DNA of 15,107 bases from Chloroflexota bacterium (lineage in GTDB: Bacteria; Chloroflexota; Anaerolineae; B4-G1), in the NCBI GenBank assembly GCA_003648085.1, contig QMOC01000004.1, forward strand, positions 1-15,107, written 5' to 3'. How positions within the stretch are numbered: position 1 is the stretch's first letter; each line of letters starts with the position of its first letter. Below the pieces are notes generated by a model. It was not told the DNA's origin. It made no database searches and was given only the letters and a program-made list of their open reading frames with translations. Below are positions 6,621-13,699 of this stretch, in pieces. Both the position numbers and the translations under genes were made by a program.

Positions 6621-7346
6621 TCAGACCACGAGGGGGGCTGTTCCGGCTTGGCGGCCAATCTGACCGTACAGATGCCCGGAGAAGGCCATCAACCAGACGC
6701 CGACGGGCAGCATCAGCAGGCCGAGTGCGGCTGCCAGAATCCACCCGCAGATGGGGACAATGCTCAGAGCACCAGCCAGCCCGCTCACCACACTCCCGAT
6801 GATCACACCTGCCACCCACATGAGCACCTGGGCGATGATGATACTTCCGATGTTGTCGAACAGGAAACGGAAGATATCCCCAAAGCGCAAGCAGGCTCCG
6901 AGTTCGCCGGTCTCCGCGTAGCGTATCTGCAATACGGGCGTCAGAAGCGCCAGCAGGATGCCGTACAGAAGCGCCAGGCAACCCAGCCCCACGCTCACGA
7001 GCCCGGATATGCCGGTCAGGATTTTCATCAGGTTTTCGTTCTCACCGGCAAGCGCCGGCAGAAGCCAGACCATCATAACAGGGCAGATGAGGATCAATAA
7101 AGGCAGCGCGTAAACCAGGGTGGCGACCCAGAACGTCAGCCCGTCCATGAAGTAGCGCCCCAGGTCGTCCCAGACGGGTAAGGGCCGGGGCTCGCCGGCC
7201 ATGACGTTGCGGATGAGCGCGATGGCATATCCCATAAGCGCAAACCCACCAAAAATGGGAATCAGCGTGATCAGTGCTCCCAACAAGATCTTGCTCACCC
7301 ACTCTTCGTCTTCGAACACAAAACCGAGGGCTTTACCGATGTCCAT
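6621..7346 (-). CDS. membrane protein, DUF4013 family
   Basis: A 241-residue polytopic protein. The start is set at 7346 (MDIGKALGF) because a GAGGAG site lies 5 bases before it and the family begins there. The open frame extends upstream to 7406, but that would run across the predicted promoter. DUF4013 marks are visible: an amphipathic start (FVFEDEEW), the first helix pair, then ALIRNVMAGEPRPLPVWDDLG (about 43-63) and RYFMDGLTFW. About six helices follow. The family's function is unknown. The N-terminal hydrophilic segment and the internal duplication of a glycine-rich hairpin suggest no enzyme site. Confidence 0.8.
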   Translation of the reverse strand: MDIGKALGFVFEDEEWVSKILLGALITLIPIFGGFALMGYAIALIRNVMAGEPRPLPVWDDLGRYFMDGLTFWVATLVYALPLLILICPVMMVWLLPALAGENENLMKILTGISGLVSVGLGCLALLYGILLALLTPVLQIRYAETGELGACLRFGDIFRFLFDNIGSIIIAQVLMWVAGVIIGSVVSGLAGALSIVPICGWILAAALGLLMLPVGVWLMAFSGHLYGQIGRQAGTAPLVV

Positions 7347-7385
7347 TGTGTCTCCTCTCTCACTTCCTTCACTTTGACATTTGCT

Positions 7386-7413
7386 ATTATACTCAGGTGG
7401 GGACACAATGCAA
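7386..7413 (-). promoter_or_regulatory. predicted promoter of the DUF4013 gene
   Basis: On the - strand, TTGCAT (7413-7408) and TATAAT (7391-7386) are 16 bp apart. The element lies just after the stop codon of the preceding - strand gene (7417), which supports separate transcription of DUF4013. It resembles the TTGCAC-N16-TATAAT element before the DUF2085 gene. Confidence 0.55.
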
Positions 7414-7416
7414 CTG

Positions 7417-8253
7417 CTACTGCGGTGGTGGAATGCCTGAGAGTGTGCCAGTGAGCGCGTACCTTACGACGTCAATCACGCCAATCTGGACGAGACTCAC
7501 CGTGAAGCCGGCCAGCAACGGGACGATGGCCTGGCTCCAGGTATCCACCACGTTCTCTCGCCGCACAATCATCACCACCAGCATACTATTGACGCTGGTG
7601 AGCAGGGTCAGCACAGCCAATGCACTCACCAGAGCCAGCGGGTAGAGCAGGCAGGGCCAACGGGTGAGCACCAGGCCGACTATGCCGGCTTCGAGCACGA
7701 GCAACACCCCCAGATCGCGCAGATTGCGTATGGCCCGCTCGGGGGCAGGACACCGCCACAGCGTGAAGTTGAACACCGGGTAGACGAGCGCGCTCATCGT
7801 CAGCCCGTTGAGCGCACCAGTGATCAGCCTCAGCCAGTTCTCAGGCTCGTAAAGATGCGGGCCGTTAATGAGGGTCAGGTAGGAGTTCAGACCGTCGGCT
7901 GCCCAAAACAGGATGAAACCAGCGAGAATGATGATGATATAGAGGGGAGGGAACTCGGCGGCGCGACGGCGGCGCAGCACCACGGCCTGCCCGAAGAATC
8001 CGGTTAGTGCGCCAATGAAGGTACCGGTGCAGCGAGCACAGAGTGGCAGTTGGCGCCCGGCGATGGTGAAGGAGTGCCCTTCCAAGCGGTGGCACACGGC
8101 GTAGCCGATCATATCCGCCTTAGTCAGCAGCCCATCTGGCGTGACGACGAGGAAAGCCAGGAGTGCCGTGACCGCCAGCACGACGATGAGCCACGGCATT
8201 GGGAAGGCTGGCCCGCGAGGCTTGTCGGGAGGTGGGGACATTGGTGTGTCCAT
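7417..8253 (-). CDS. DUF2085 family membrane protein
   Basis: A 278-residue membrane protein with about 6-7 helices. The diagnostic segment runs from Cys54-His55 (AVCHRLEGHSFTIAGRQ) to Cys72/Cys75 (LPLCARCTGTFIGALTG). This C-H...C-x2-C set in a loop near the second helix is the hallmark of DUF2085 and could bind a metal or form a redox pair; the family has no settled function. The start at 8253 lacks a good ribosome site. Met5 (8241) is an alternative and has no better site. The predicted promoter gives a leader of only about 11 nt. Confidence 0.82.
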   Translation of the reverse strand: MDTPMSPPPDKPRGPAFPMPWLIVVLAVTALLAFLVVTPDGLLTKADMIGYAVCHRLEGHSFTIAGRQLPLCARCTGTFIGALTGFFGQAVVLRRRRAAEFPPLYIIIILAGFILFWAADGLNSYLTLINGPHLYEPENWLRLITGALNGLTMSALVYPVFNFTLWRCPAPERAIRNLRDLGVLLVLEAGIVGLVLTRWPCLLYPLALVSALAVLTLLTSVNSMLVVMIVRRENVVDTWSQAIVPLLAGFTVSLVQIGVIDVVRYALTGTLSGIPPPQ

Positions 8254-8270
8254 ACGTCTTGATGACGGTG

Positions 8271-8298
8271 ATTATAGCCGAAGGCGCGGCAGGTGCAA
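8271..8298 (-). promoter_or_regulatory. predicted promoter of the DUF2085 gene
   Basis: On the - strand, TTGCAC (8298-8293) and TATAAT (8276-8271) are 16 bp apart. The -10 ends 17 bp before the ATG codon, so the leader would be about 11 nt, too short for a well-placed ribosome site. Confidence 0.55.
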
Positions 8299-8322
8299 AT
8301 CTCTCACGTGGATAGGTCTCCA

Positions 8323-8466
8323 TCAGCCTTCTGGAACCCGCGACAGAACCCAAGCCGACGCGAGCAGCAGCGGGACGCAGACGAGCAAGGGCTTATGCCG
8401 CATTCGTTCGGCGAGTGCGCCGATAGGCACCTGGGAAAGGGCGAAGATCGGCGAGTAGGTGCTCAT
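8323..8466 (-). pseudogene. probable remnant of an MFS transporter (helices 2-3 only)
   Basis: A 47-codon - strand frame, ATG at 8466 to TGA at 8323, reads MSTYSPIFALSQVPIGALAE, then RMRHKPLL, then VCVPLLLASAWVLSRVPEG. GALAERMRHK fits the MFS motif A pattern (G-x-L-A-D-R-x-G-R-K), flanked by what would be helix 2 and helix 3. Upstream in frame only a few more codons (HAAPIGPV) precede a stop, and no other MFS sequence is near. There is no convincing ribosome site. This looks like a decayed or deleted gene rather than a working one. The region lies in a 310-bp interval between divergent promoters. Confidence 0.4.
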
Positions 8467-8517
8467 CACCGGCCCGATTGGGGCAGCATGTCAATTCAAC
8501 GGCTTCCCGCAACCTGA

Positions 8518-8545
8518 TTGAAAACCGACCGTTTTATGGTATACT
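8518..8545 (+). promoter_or_regulatory. predicted promoter of the coiled-coil/nuclease-like gene
   Basis: TTGAAA (8518-8523) and TATACT (8540-8545) are 16 bp apart, with TGG just before the -10. A GGGAGG ribosome site at 8552-8557 and a GTG start at 8564 follow, so the mRNA leader would be about 12 nt. Confidence 0.6.
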
Positions 8546-8563
8546 TATCACGGGAGGACGATA

Positions 8564-9559
8564 GTGACTGTTACGACGATTAAGTTTCACGAACTGGTGC
8601 GCGCCCTGGAGACCCATCCACGGTGGCGGGCGGAACTGCGTGAGGTGCTCTTCCCCCAGGAGTTCCTCGATTTGCCGGGCGCAGTGAAAGAGTTGGCCGA
8701 GGCTCAGCGTCGGACAGAGGAAGCATTGGTCAGGCTGACCGAGCGGATGGAGCGGGGCTTCGCCGAGGCCGCTGCTGCTCGTGCCGAGGCGGCTACCGAC
8801 CGGCAGCGCATCTGGGAGGCTATCCGTGAGACCAATGAGCGAATGGAGAAGGGCTTCGCCGAGGCGGCTGCCGACCGGCAGCGCATCTGGGAAGCGATGG
8901 AGAAGGGCTTCGCCGAGGCGGCCGAAGACCGACGGCGCATCTGGGAGGCGATGGAGAAGGGCTTCGCCGAGGCGGCCGAAGACCGACGGCGCATCTGGGA
9001 GGCGATGGAGAAGGGCTTCGCCGAGGCGGCCGAAGACCGACGGCGCATCTGGCAGGGCGTCGAGCGACTGGCGGACCAGATGTACACAATGACCAAAGAC
9101 GTCGGTTCATTGAAGGGAACGGCTAAGGAGTTGTGGTACCAAAATCGGGCGGCGTCTATCTTCGGGCTATTGCTCAGCCGAGGCCACGATGTCGCTAACC
9201 GGGTCGCCGATCGCCTCTATGAGGCTCAGAAGCAAGGGATAATCTCCCATAGTGAGCGTAAGGATGCTTTGGCTGCCGATCTCTTCTGGAAAGGACGGAG
9301 GCGGGAGAATGGTGACGAGGTTGTGCTGGTGGTGGAAGTTTCCTGGTTGGTGGAGAAACACGACGTAGAGCGGGCGGAGCGGCGAGCAAAGATATTGCGT
9401 CGGGTTGGAATCCGAGCCTTGCCCGTAGCGGCCGGTGAAGTATGGGGTGAAGGAGCCAAGTCCCATGCCCGCCTGTTTGGGGTGGTGATATTCGAGGATG
9501 GGCAACCGGATGAGGCAAGTTGGCAGGAAGCGTTAGGGAGCATCGAAGCGATTGATTAG
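8564..9559 (+). CDS. repeat-built coiled coil with C-terminal PD-(D/E)xK nuclease-like domain (DUF3782-like)
   Basis: A 331-residue protein starting at GTG (8564) with a GGGAGG site 6 bases upstream. Residues 1-45 form a conserved head (KFHELVRALETHPRWRAELR, then VLFPQEFLDLP). Residues 46-175 are a long charged helix made of 18-residue repeats of the form MEKGFAEAAEDRRRIWEA, probably a coiled coil. Residues 185-331 look like a restriction-endonuclease fold: ALAADLFWKG with Asp239, then VVLVVEVSW with Glu258 and Ser260, then DVERAERRAKIL (267-278). The canonical lysine of ExK is a serine here, a variant also typical of this family, so nuclease activity is uncertain. Such proteins are common in cyanobacteria and Chloroflexota, with no clear function. 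Its stop is 5 bp from the convergent PfkB gene's stop, with no terminator between them. Confidence 0.75.
   Translation: MTVTTIKFHELVRALETHPRWRAELREVLFPQEFLDLPGAVKELAEAQRRTEEALVRLTERMERGFAEAAAARAEAATDRQRIWEAIRETNERMEKGFAEAAADRQRIWEAMEKGFAEAAEDRRRIWEAMEKGFAEAAEDRRRIWEAMEKGFAEAAEDRRRIWQGVERLADQMYTMTKDVGSLKGTAKELWYQNRAASIFGLLLSRGHDVANRVADRLYEAQKQGIISHSERKDALAADLFWKGRRRENGDEVVLVVEVSWLVEKHDVERAERRAKILRRVGIRALPVAAGEVWGEGAKSHARLFGVVIFEDGQPDEASWQEALGSIEAID
8843..9058. repeat. 54-bp tandem repeat in coding sequence, four copies
   Basis: ATGGAGAAGGGCTTCGCCGAG recurs without its last base at 8843, 8897, 8951 and 9005, an exact 54-bp period. The second and third copies are identical, the fourth differs only at its last few bases, and the first carries more changes. 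A diverged earlier copy starts at 8747 and is 96 bp long. The period encodes 18 residues, five helical turns (11+7), so copy-number change would lengthen the coiled coil without breaking the frame. The near-identity suggests recent duplication. Confidence 0.95.
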
Positions 9560-9564
9560 ACCGG

Positions 9565-10491
9565 TCAGAAAGATAGGATGTCCCCGGCCTCGGCACTCCG
9601 CTGCGATCGGGCAGCGAAGGCCTCCAACACCTCCGGCGTAATGGGCGGCGTCGCGCCGGGCTGCGTGGCGACGTAGGCTCCCACCAGGTTGGCGAAGTCG
9701 GCTACCTTGGCCAGTGGTCGGCCCGCCGTGTACTTCACCACCAGCGCCGCTGCGAAGGCATCCCCGGAGCCGACCGTGTCCACCACCCGGCACTTAAGCC
9801 CAGGCGCGACGACCCGCTCCTGGTGCGTGCGCAGGATACACCCGCGTGCGCCCAGCGTCACGCAGACCAACTCCAGTCCGTAAACGTCCAGCAGGTGCAG
9901 CAGGAACCGGTCCTCGTCCATGCTCTCCCGCTGTAGCATCCCTTGCACCACGCGTAGTTCGTCGTCGTTCAACTTCAGCAGGTGGCAGCGCACGAGCGAC
10001 TCGCGCACGACCTCGGCGGAGTAGTGAGGTGGACGCAGGTTGAGATCACAGATGAGGAGCGCCTGTGGTGCGGCCTCAAGCAGCGTAGCGATGGAGCGCC
10101 GTGCCACCGGATGTCGCTGCGCCAGCGTGCCAAAGCAGACCACATCGGCCTCCCCGACGCGGGCTAAGGCTGCGGGGTCAGCAGCGAGGTAGTCGTAGGC
10201 CACTCCGGTGCAGATGTCGAACGTCGGTTTGCCGTCGGCATCGAGCGTCACGTGCACTTGGCCGGTGGGGTGCTCGGCGTCACGCTGGATCAGCCCGGCA
10301 TCCACGCCCAGTTCTCGCGCCCGGGTCAGAATCTCGTCGCCCAGTTCATCGCGCCCCACACGGCTGATGATCGCGCTGCGGGTACCCAGGTGACGGCAGT
10401 GGGCGGCGAAATTAAAGGGCGCTCCGCCCAGGTGCTTCTCCGCGCCGATAATGTCCCACAATACCTCGCCGATGGCTACGACGTCAAGCAC
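9565..10491 (-). CDS. PfkB-family carbohydrate kinase (fructokinase-like)
   Basis: A 308-residue ribokinase-type sugar kinase that would phosphorylate a sugar with ATP in the cytosol. Family marks are the N-terminal GEVLWDII (8-15), GGAPFNFAAH (22-31) in the substrate/lid region, NDDE (175-178), and the anion-hole/catalytic signature DTVGSGDAF (238-246) with the base Asp244. Fructokinase is the nearest guess because of GEVLWD and GGAPFNFA, but the sugar is not certain. It starts with GTG at 10491, with GAGGGG just upstream. It follows the HEAT gene by 16 bp and is the last gene of the yjbQ-HEAT-kinase unit. Confidence 0.9.
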   Translation of the reverse strand: MLDVVAIGEVLWDIIGAEKHLGGAPFNFAAHCRHLGTRSAIISRVGRDELGDEILTRARELGVDAGLIQRDAEHPTGQVHVTLDADGKPTFDICTGVAYDYLAADPAALARVGEADVVCFGTLAQRHPVARRSIATLLEAAPQALLICDLNLRPPHYSAEVVRESLVRCHLLKLNDDELRVVQGMLQRESMDEDRFLLHLLDVYGLELVCVTLGARGCILRTHQERVVAPGLKCRVVDTVGSGDAFAAALVVKYTAGRPLAKVADFANLVGAYVATQPGATPPITPEVLEAFAARSQRSAEAGDILSF

Positions 10492-10507
10492 TTCCCCTCA
10501 TTTCCGG

Positions 10508-11203
10508 TCAATGTATCGGGTGACGTGGGGCCCCAAACTGGCTCTCCAGGATGGCCCAGATGTCGGCCCACAGGTCCCGATCGGCGAAACTGGTGCGAAT
10601 TTCGTCTAGCGTGCGGTTGAAGGTGCGCTGGTCAGTCTCCCCCAGGATGGTGAGCACGGCGTTGGCGATCCCGAAGCGAATCTCGCGGTTGGCGCGATGG
10701 CGGCGGTGCACCTGGCGCAGGTGAGGGATGTCCTCCGGCTGTCCCAGCATTATCATACCGGCTACTGCGTTGGCGACCAGTTCCTCACCCTCAGCATCCA
10801 GTCCTCGGCGCAGGTAGGGCAGAGCACGGTCATCTCCCAGGCCGGCCAGGCTCAGTGTAGCGGTGGAGACCCGTTCGGGGTCGTCTAAATTGGCCTGAAG
10901 AAACTGCCACACCGCTTCCCGCGCCCGCTCATCGCCGGTGCCCCCCAGGAGGGAGACGATCTCGTCGGCGGCAACAGGGGCCAGTGTCGGGTCGGTCAGC
11001 GCCTCCAACAACGCGGGGGCGGCAAACTCTCCCATGCGACTGAGCAGTTCGAAGGCCCGATCGTGCTCGGCCTGCGTGGGGCCACCCAATTGGCGGATCA
11101 ACTCGCTCACCCGTGCACCGTACTTACGGTAGGCACGCTCCGCCGACGGTCGCATCTTACGGCGTCGTTCAGCCGCCGCTTCCATTACTTTGCGGTTGGG
11201 CAT
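10508..11203 (-). CDS. HEAT-repeat protein, function unknown
   Basis: A 231-residue all-helical protein. The start is placed at 11203 (MPNRKVMEAA) because AGGAGG lies 6 bases before it; the longer frame to 11320 overlaps the YjbQ gene and has no support. Residues 1-35 are basic and charged. From about 45 to 190 there are helical pairs of HEAT/PBS-lyase type: AFELLSRMGEFAAPALLEAL (50-69), AREAVWQFLQANL (94-106), VSTATLSLAGLGDDRALPYL (112-131) and ELVANAVAGMIMLGQPEDIP (141-160). Such repeats bind proteins or nucleic acids. Soluble, with no signal peptide. It lies between YjbQ and a sugar kinase, and shared regulation is likely because of the short gaps. Confidence 0.8.
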   Translation of the reverse strand: MPNRKVMEAAAERRRKMRPSAERAYRKYGARVSELIRQLGGPTQAEHDRAFELLSRMGEFAAPALLEALTDPTLAPVAADEIVSLLGGTGDERAREAVWQFLQANLDDPERVSTATLSLAGLGDDRALPYLRRGLDAEGEELVANAVAGMIMLGQPEDIPHLRQVHRRHRANREIRFGIANAVLTILGETDQRTFNRTLDEIRTSFADRDLWADIWAILESQFGAPRHPIH

Positions 11204-11218
11204 TTTTTGCCTCCTGTG

Positions 11219-11239
11219 GGACAAGTCGCTAACTTGTCC
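11219..11239. repeat. 21-bp palindrome, GGACAAG-N7-CTTGTCC type (copy 2)
   Basis: GGACAAGT (11219-11226) and ACTTGTCC (11232-11239) are complementary with a 5-nt loop. The 7-7-7 layout and both outer 7-mers match the element at 676-696 exactly, while the middle bases differ. It overlaps the last base of the YjbQ stop codon and lies just before the HEAT gene's ribosome site, so in the mRNA it would be an intercistronic hairpin. Confidence 0.7.
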
Positions 11240-11658
11240 TATTGCTCTCCCAGCACCTGCACCACCAACCGCCGTGACCGGGGGCGGGTGTCGAAATCGA
11301 GGAATACAATCTGTTGCCACGTGCCCAAGGTGAGGCGGCCCTCAACGAAGGGCACGGTCAGCGAGGGGCCGATAAGGGCGGAGCGGATGTGGGAGTGGCC
11401 GTTGTCATCCCCCCAGCGCAGGTGGTGGCGGTAGTCCCGATCGGGCGGTACGATCTCATCGAGCACTTGTCGGAGGTCGGCCAGAGCACCACTCTCGTAC
11501 TCGATGGTGGTCAGGCCGCCGGTCGAGCCGGGGCAGAAGACGGTGACGATGCCCGTCCGCAGCCCTGACTCCCTTACTGCGTTCGCAACCTGGGAGGTGA
11601 TGTCCTGGATGTCGCAATGACCTCTGGTGCGCAGATTCAATTCGCGAGTAACTACCAT
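11239..11658 (-). CDS. yjbQ: YjbQ family protein (UPF0047, secondary thiamine-phosphate synthase-like)
   Basis: A 139-residue cytosolic protein. Family segments are VTVFCPGSTGGLTTIEYESG (38-57), HHLRWGDDNGHSHIRSALIG (78-97) and PSLTVPFVEGRLTLGTWQQI (98-117), close to the standard length of about 130-140. In well-known members the first segment has a histidine (HTSAGLT-type); here it is PGSTGG, a variant found in some archaeal and bacterial members. YjbQ proteins have weak thiamine-phosphate synthase activity in vitro, and the true role is unsettled. The ATG at 11658 has a GAGAGG site and a promoter at 11681-11708. It is the first gene of the - strand unit. Confidence 0.88.
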   Translation of the reverse strand: MVVTRELNLRTRGHCDIQDITSQVANAVRESGLRTGIVTVFCPGSTGGLTTIEYESGALADLRQVLDEIVPPDRDYRHHLRWGDDNGHSHIRSALIGPSLTVPFVEGRLTLGTWQQIVFLDFDTRPRSRRLVVQVLGEQ

Positions 11659-11680
11659 TTGCTTGCCTCTCCGAATATCA

Positions 11681-11708
11681 AGAATAACCTGCTATCCTTT
11701 CTTGGCAA
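11681..11708 (-). promoter_or_regulatory. predicted promoter of the yjbQ-HEAT-kinase unit
   Basis: On the - strand, TTGCCA (11708-11703) and TATTCT (11686-11681) are 16 bp apart, 22 bp before the YjbQ start. A small 5-bp hairpin at 11720-11734 lies upstream and could be the weak end of the preceding gene's transcript. Confidence 0.5.
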
Positions 11709-11758
11709 AAGGTTAGGGAAAGCGCGCAACGCTTGTTCAGGTTTATCCGGATAGGTAC

Positions 11759-13630
11759 TTAGTCCTCGTATCCGGGAATGGGCCCGAAGGCGGCTTCAAT
11801 CTCCTTTGGCTCGAAGACCTCCAGCATGCACTCCCACCAGGTCAGGCCGTCGCTCTTCTGGAACTCCCACCAACGGATGTCCGGCCAGAAGTAGCGCCAG
11901 CGCCACAGGGCCGGCACCCGCTCCCAGCCATAGTCGTCGGCTAGGGTGGTGAAGTCCACGTAGTAGCCGGCCGGAACCTGTGCCTCAGGTGCACCTCCCT
12001 CCACCATAGCACGTCCGCCCTGCTGGCGGGCATGCAGGTCCCACGGTGCTTCGCGCAGGGGCTCGCCCATACTCCCATCCTGCTCGGCAGCACGGATGAA
12101 GACGCGCCAGTAGGTGACGTTGCCCACATCCTCACGCATCAGTTCAACGGATGATTCATCCTCCTCGTAAGGCTCCTGATCCAGCCCAATCGCTCTGCCA
12201 CAGAGATGCCAACTCATACGCGAGTGGCCCGAGGGTGGGGTGTGGGTGATCGGCAGCCACGAACTGTTCAGGTTGGCCAGATAGTCCCATCCTGCCTCCT
12301 CGATCACGCGCTGACGGAGCGCGTTGAAACTCTCGTTCACCCGGTCGGAGAGAAATTCTCCCTCGTCACCATTGACATTGGGGAGCGGGACCAGTCTGTA
12401 GGGTGGGCCGCCGGTCGGCGTCGGCTGCACCAGTTCCACGTACAGCGGCGGCTCCTGGGCCGGCTCGACGGCTCGGGCCCGGTCTACGACGCGGGGGGAA
12501 AGATCCCGGCTCGTCCACGCCAGATCATCCAGCAGGCCGTCGGTGCTGTAGACCTCGTGGAACAACGCCCAGCCCGTCATGCTGGCCGCGATGAGGTGGC
12601 TGCGCCCACCCCGCTCGTAGGTGTAGATGAGGCTCTGACCATCAGGGGCCCAGGCCGGGGACCCTCCGGCGCCGAAGAGTTCGGTCTGGGACCGATCAGC
12701 CGTCATCGTGTTCCAATCGAAGACTGTGATCTGGATGGAGGGGTTGCCGCGTGGCCCGCTGACGTAGGCCAATTGCGTGCCGTCGGGGGCCCAGGCAGGG
12801 TCATCCTCATTCAAGTCGGGGCTGTGGGTGACGTTGGTGGTCTTTCCCTCATCGAGGAGGTAGAGATAAATGTCCTTGTTGCCGCCGCGGAAGGAGGTAA
12901 AGGCAATGGCCCGGCCATCGGGCGACCAGGCCGGAGCGTAGTCGGGGGCGGGATCGGTCGTGACCCGCTGCACCTGTCCCCCGGCGGTGCTCATCACGTA
13001 GATGTCGAGATTATCGTGCCGATAGGATTCGAAAGCGATCCAGCGGCCATCAGGCGACCAACTGGGATTGGCGTCGAATCCGGGAGCGTGGGTCAGGCGG
13101 ATCAGCCTATCGCTGGCCAGGTCCAGCAGATAGATGTCCCAATTATGGGCACGATTTGAGGCGAAAGCGATGTAGTTGCCGTCGGGCGACCAGGCTGGGT
13201 CTCGGTCCTCGGCCGGATCGTGGGTCAGCCGCACCAGTTGCCGGTCGGCCTGGTTGAGGGCGTAGACATCGGCGTTGCCGTTGCGCCGCAGAGTGAAGGC
13301 GATGGCCCCGCCGCTGCCGAGGGGAGTGGGTGTGGGGCCGGCAGTGGGAGAGGGGCCGGGCGTCGCAGTGGCGGCGGGTGGCAGGGGCAGCGGTGATTCC
13401 ACGACGACCGGCGCAGTGGTTGCCTGATATAACGCGACGGTCAGCAGCACCAGAATGGTCAAGTTGCCCAAGATGAGCAAGACGAGCAGGCGCACGCTGC
13501 GCGGCCGCAGTATCAAGGGGCGCCCGACCTCGTCCGGCCTGAACATCCAGGCGAGCGCAAGGGCGATGCGGCTCCGGGGGCGCTGCTCCGCGCTATCCGG
13601 CTTCCCTGCGTCCCGTCTCTCGTCGGTCAT
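11759..13630 (-). CDS. membrane-anchored TolB-like beta-propeller fused to an M15 peptidase-like C-terminal domain
   Basis: A 623-residue protein. Residues 1-45 are polar, 46-68 form one membrane helix, and 71-105 are a Pro/Thr/Ala linker; the rest would lie outside the membrane. Five TolB-type PD40 blades are marked by WSPDG or WAPDG motifs at 147-151, 191-195, 235-239, 280-284 and 327-331, each preceded by strands like IAFASNRAHNWDIYLLD. The C-terminal part (about 410-610) has SWHLCGRAIGLD (473-484), DDYGWERVP (565-573) and RWWEFQ (586-591). These recall S-x-H-x2-G-x-A-x-D and W-H of M15 D,D-carboxypeptidases, but two of three zinc ligands are replaced, so it may bind rather than cut. No good ribosome site precedes the ATG at 13630. 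Confidence 0.8.
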   Translation of the reverse strand: MTDERRDAGKPDSAEQRPRSRIALALAWMFRPDEVGRPLILRPRSVRLLVLLILGNLTILVLLTVALYQATTAPVVVESPLPLPPAATATPGPSPTAGPTPTPLGSGGAIAFTLRRNGNADVYALNQADRQLVRLTHDPAEDRDPAWSPDGNYIAFASNRAHNWDIYLLDLASDRLIRLTHAPGFDANPSWSPDGRWIAFESYRHDNLDIYVMSTAGGQVQRVTTDPAPDYAPAWSPDGRAIAFTSFRGGNKDIYLYLLDEGKTTNVTHSPDLNEDDPAWAPDGTQLAYVSGPRGNPSIQITVFDWNTMTADRSQTELFGAGGSPAWAPDGQSLIYTYERGGRSHLIAASMTGWALFHEVYSTDGLLDDLAWTSRDLSPRVVDRARAVEPAQEPPLYVELVQPTPTGGPPYRLVPLPNVNGDEGEFLSDRVNESFNALRQRVIEEAGWDYLANLNSSWLPITHTPPSGHSRMSWHLCGRAIGLDQEPYEEDESSVELMREDVGNVTYWRVFIRAAEQDGSMGEPLREAPWDLHARQQGGRAMVEGGAPEAQVPAGYYVDFTTLADDYGWERVPALWRWRYFWPDIRWWEFQKSDGLTWWECMLEVFEPKEIEAAFGPIPGYED

Positions 13631-13639
13631 TGCGAGCCA

Positions 13640-13667
13640 AGTATACGTTGCCTTGAGCGATTGTCAA
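13640..13667 (-). promoter_or_regulatory. strong promoter of the propeller gene, implying a leaderless mRNA
   Basis: On the - strand, TTGACA (13667-13662) and TATACT (13645-13640) are 16 bp apart. The -10 ends only 9 bp before the ATG at 13630, so the expected start of transcription is within about 0-5 nt of the start codon. The gene has no Shine-Dalgarno sequence, in agreement with leaderless translation. Confidence 0.65.
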
Positions 13668-13699
13668 GCCGGCCACGGTGATCATCCAGACCGGTTCTC

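Noticed and set aside
8820..9110. Antisense and alternate-frame ORFs in the 54-bp repeat region
   Set aside because: They exist only because the repeat keeps all frames open. The chosen frame has a promoter, a ribosome site and a conserved C-terminal domain.
11204..11320. Extended N-terminus of the HEAT protein
   Set aside because: It overlaps the YjbQ gene, has no ribosome site, and the start at 11203 has a strong AGGAGG.
11720..11734. Terminator for the propeller gene
   Set aside because: Only a 5-bp stem with a 5-nt loop and a poor T-tract on the - strand; too weak to call.
12206..13159. 317-codon + strand open frame within the propeller gene
   Set aside because: Antisense shadow. The - strand frame shows five regular PD40 motifs and continues on both sides.
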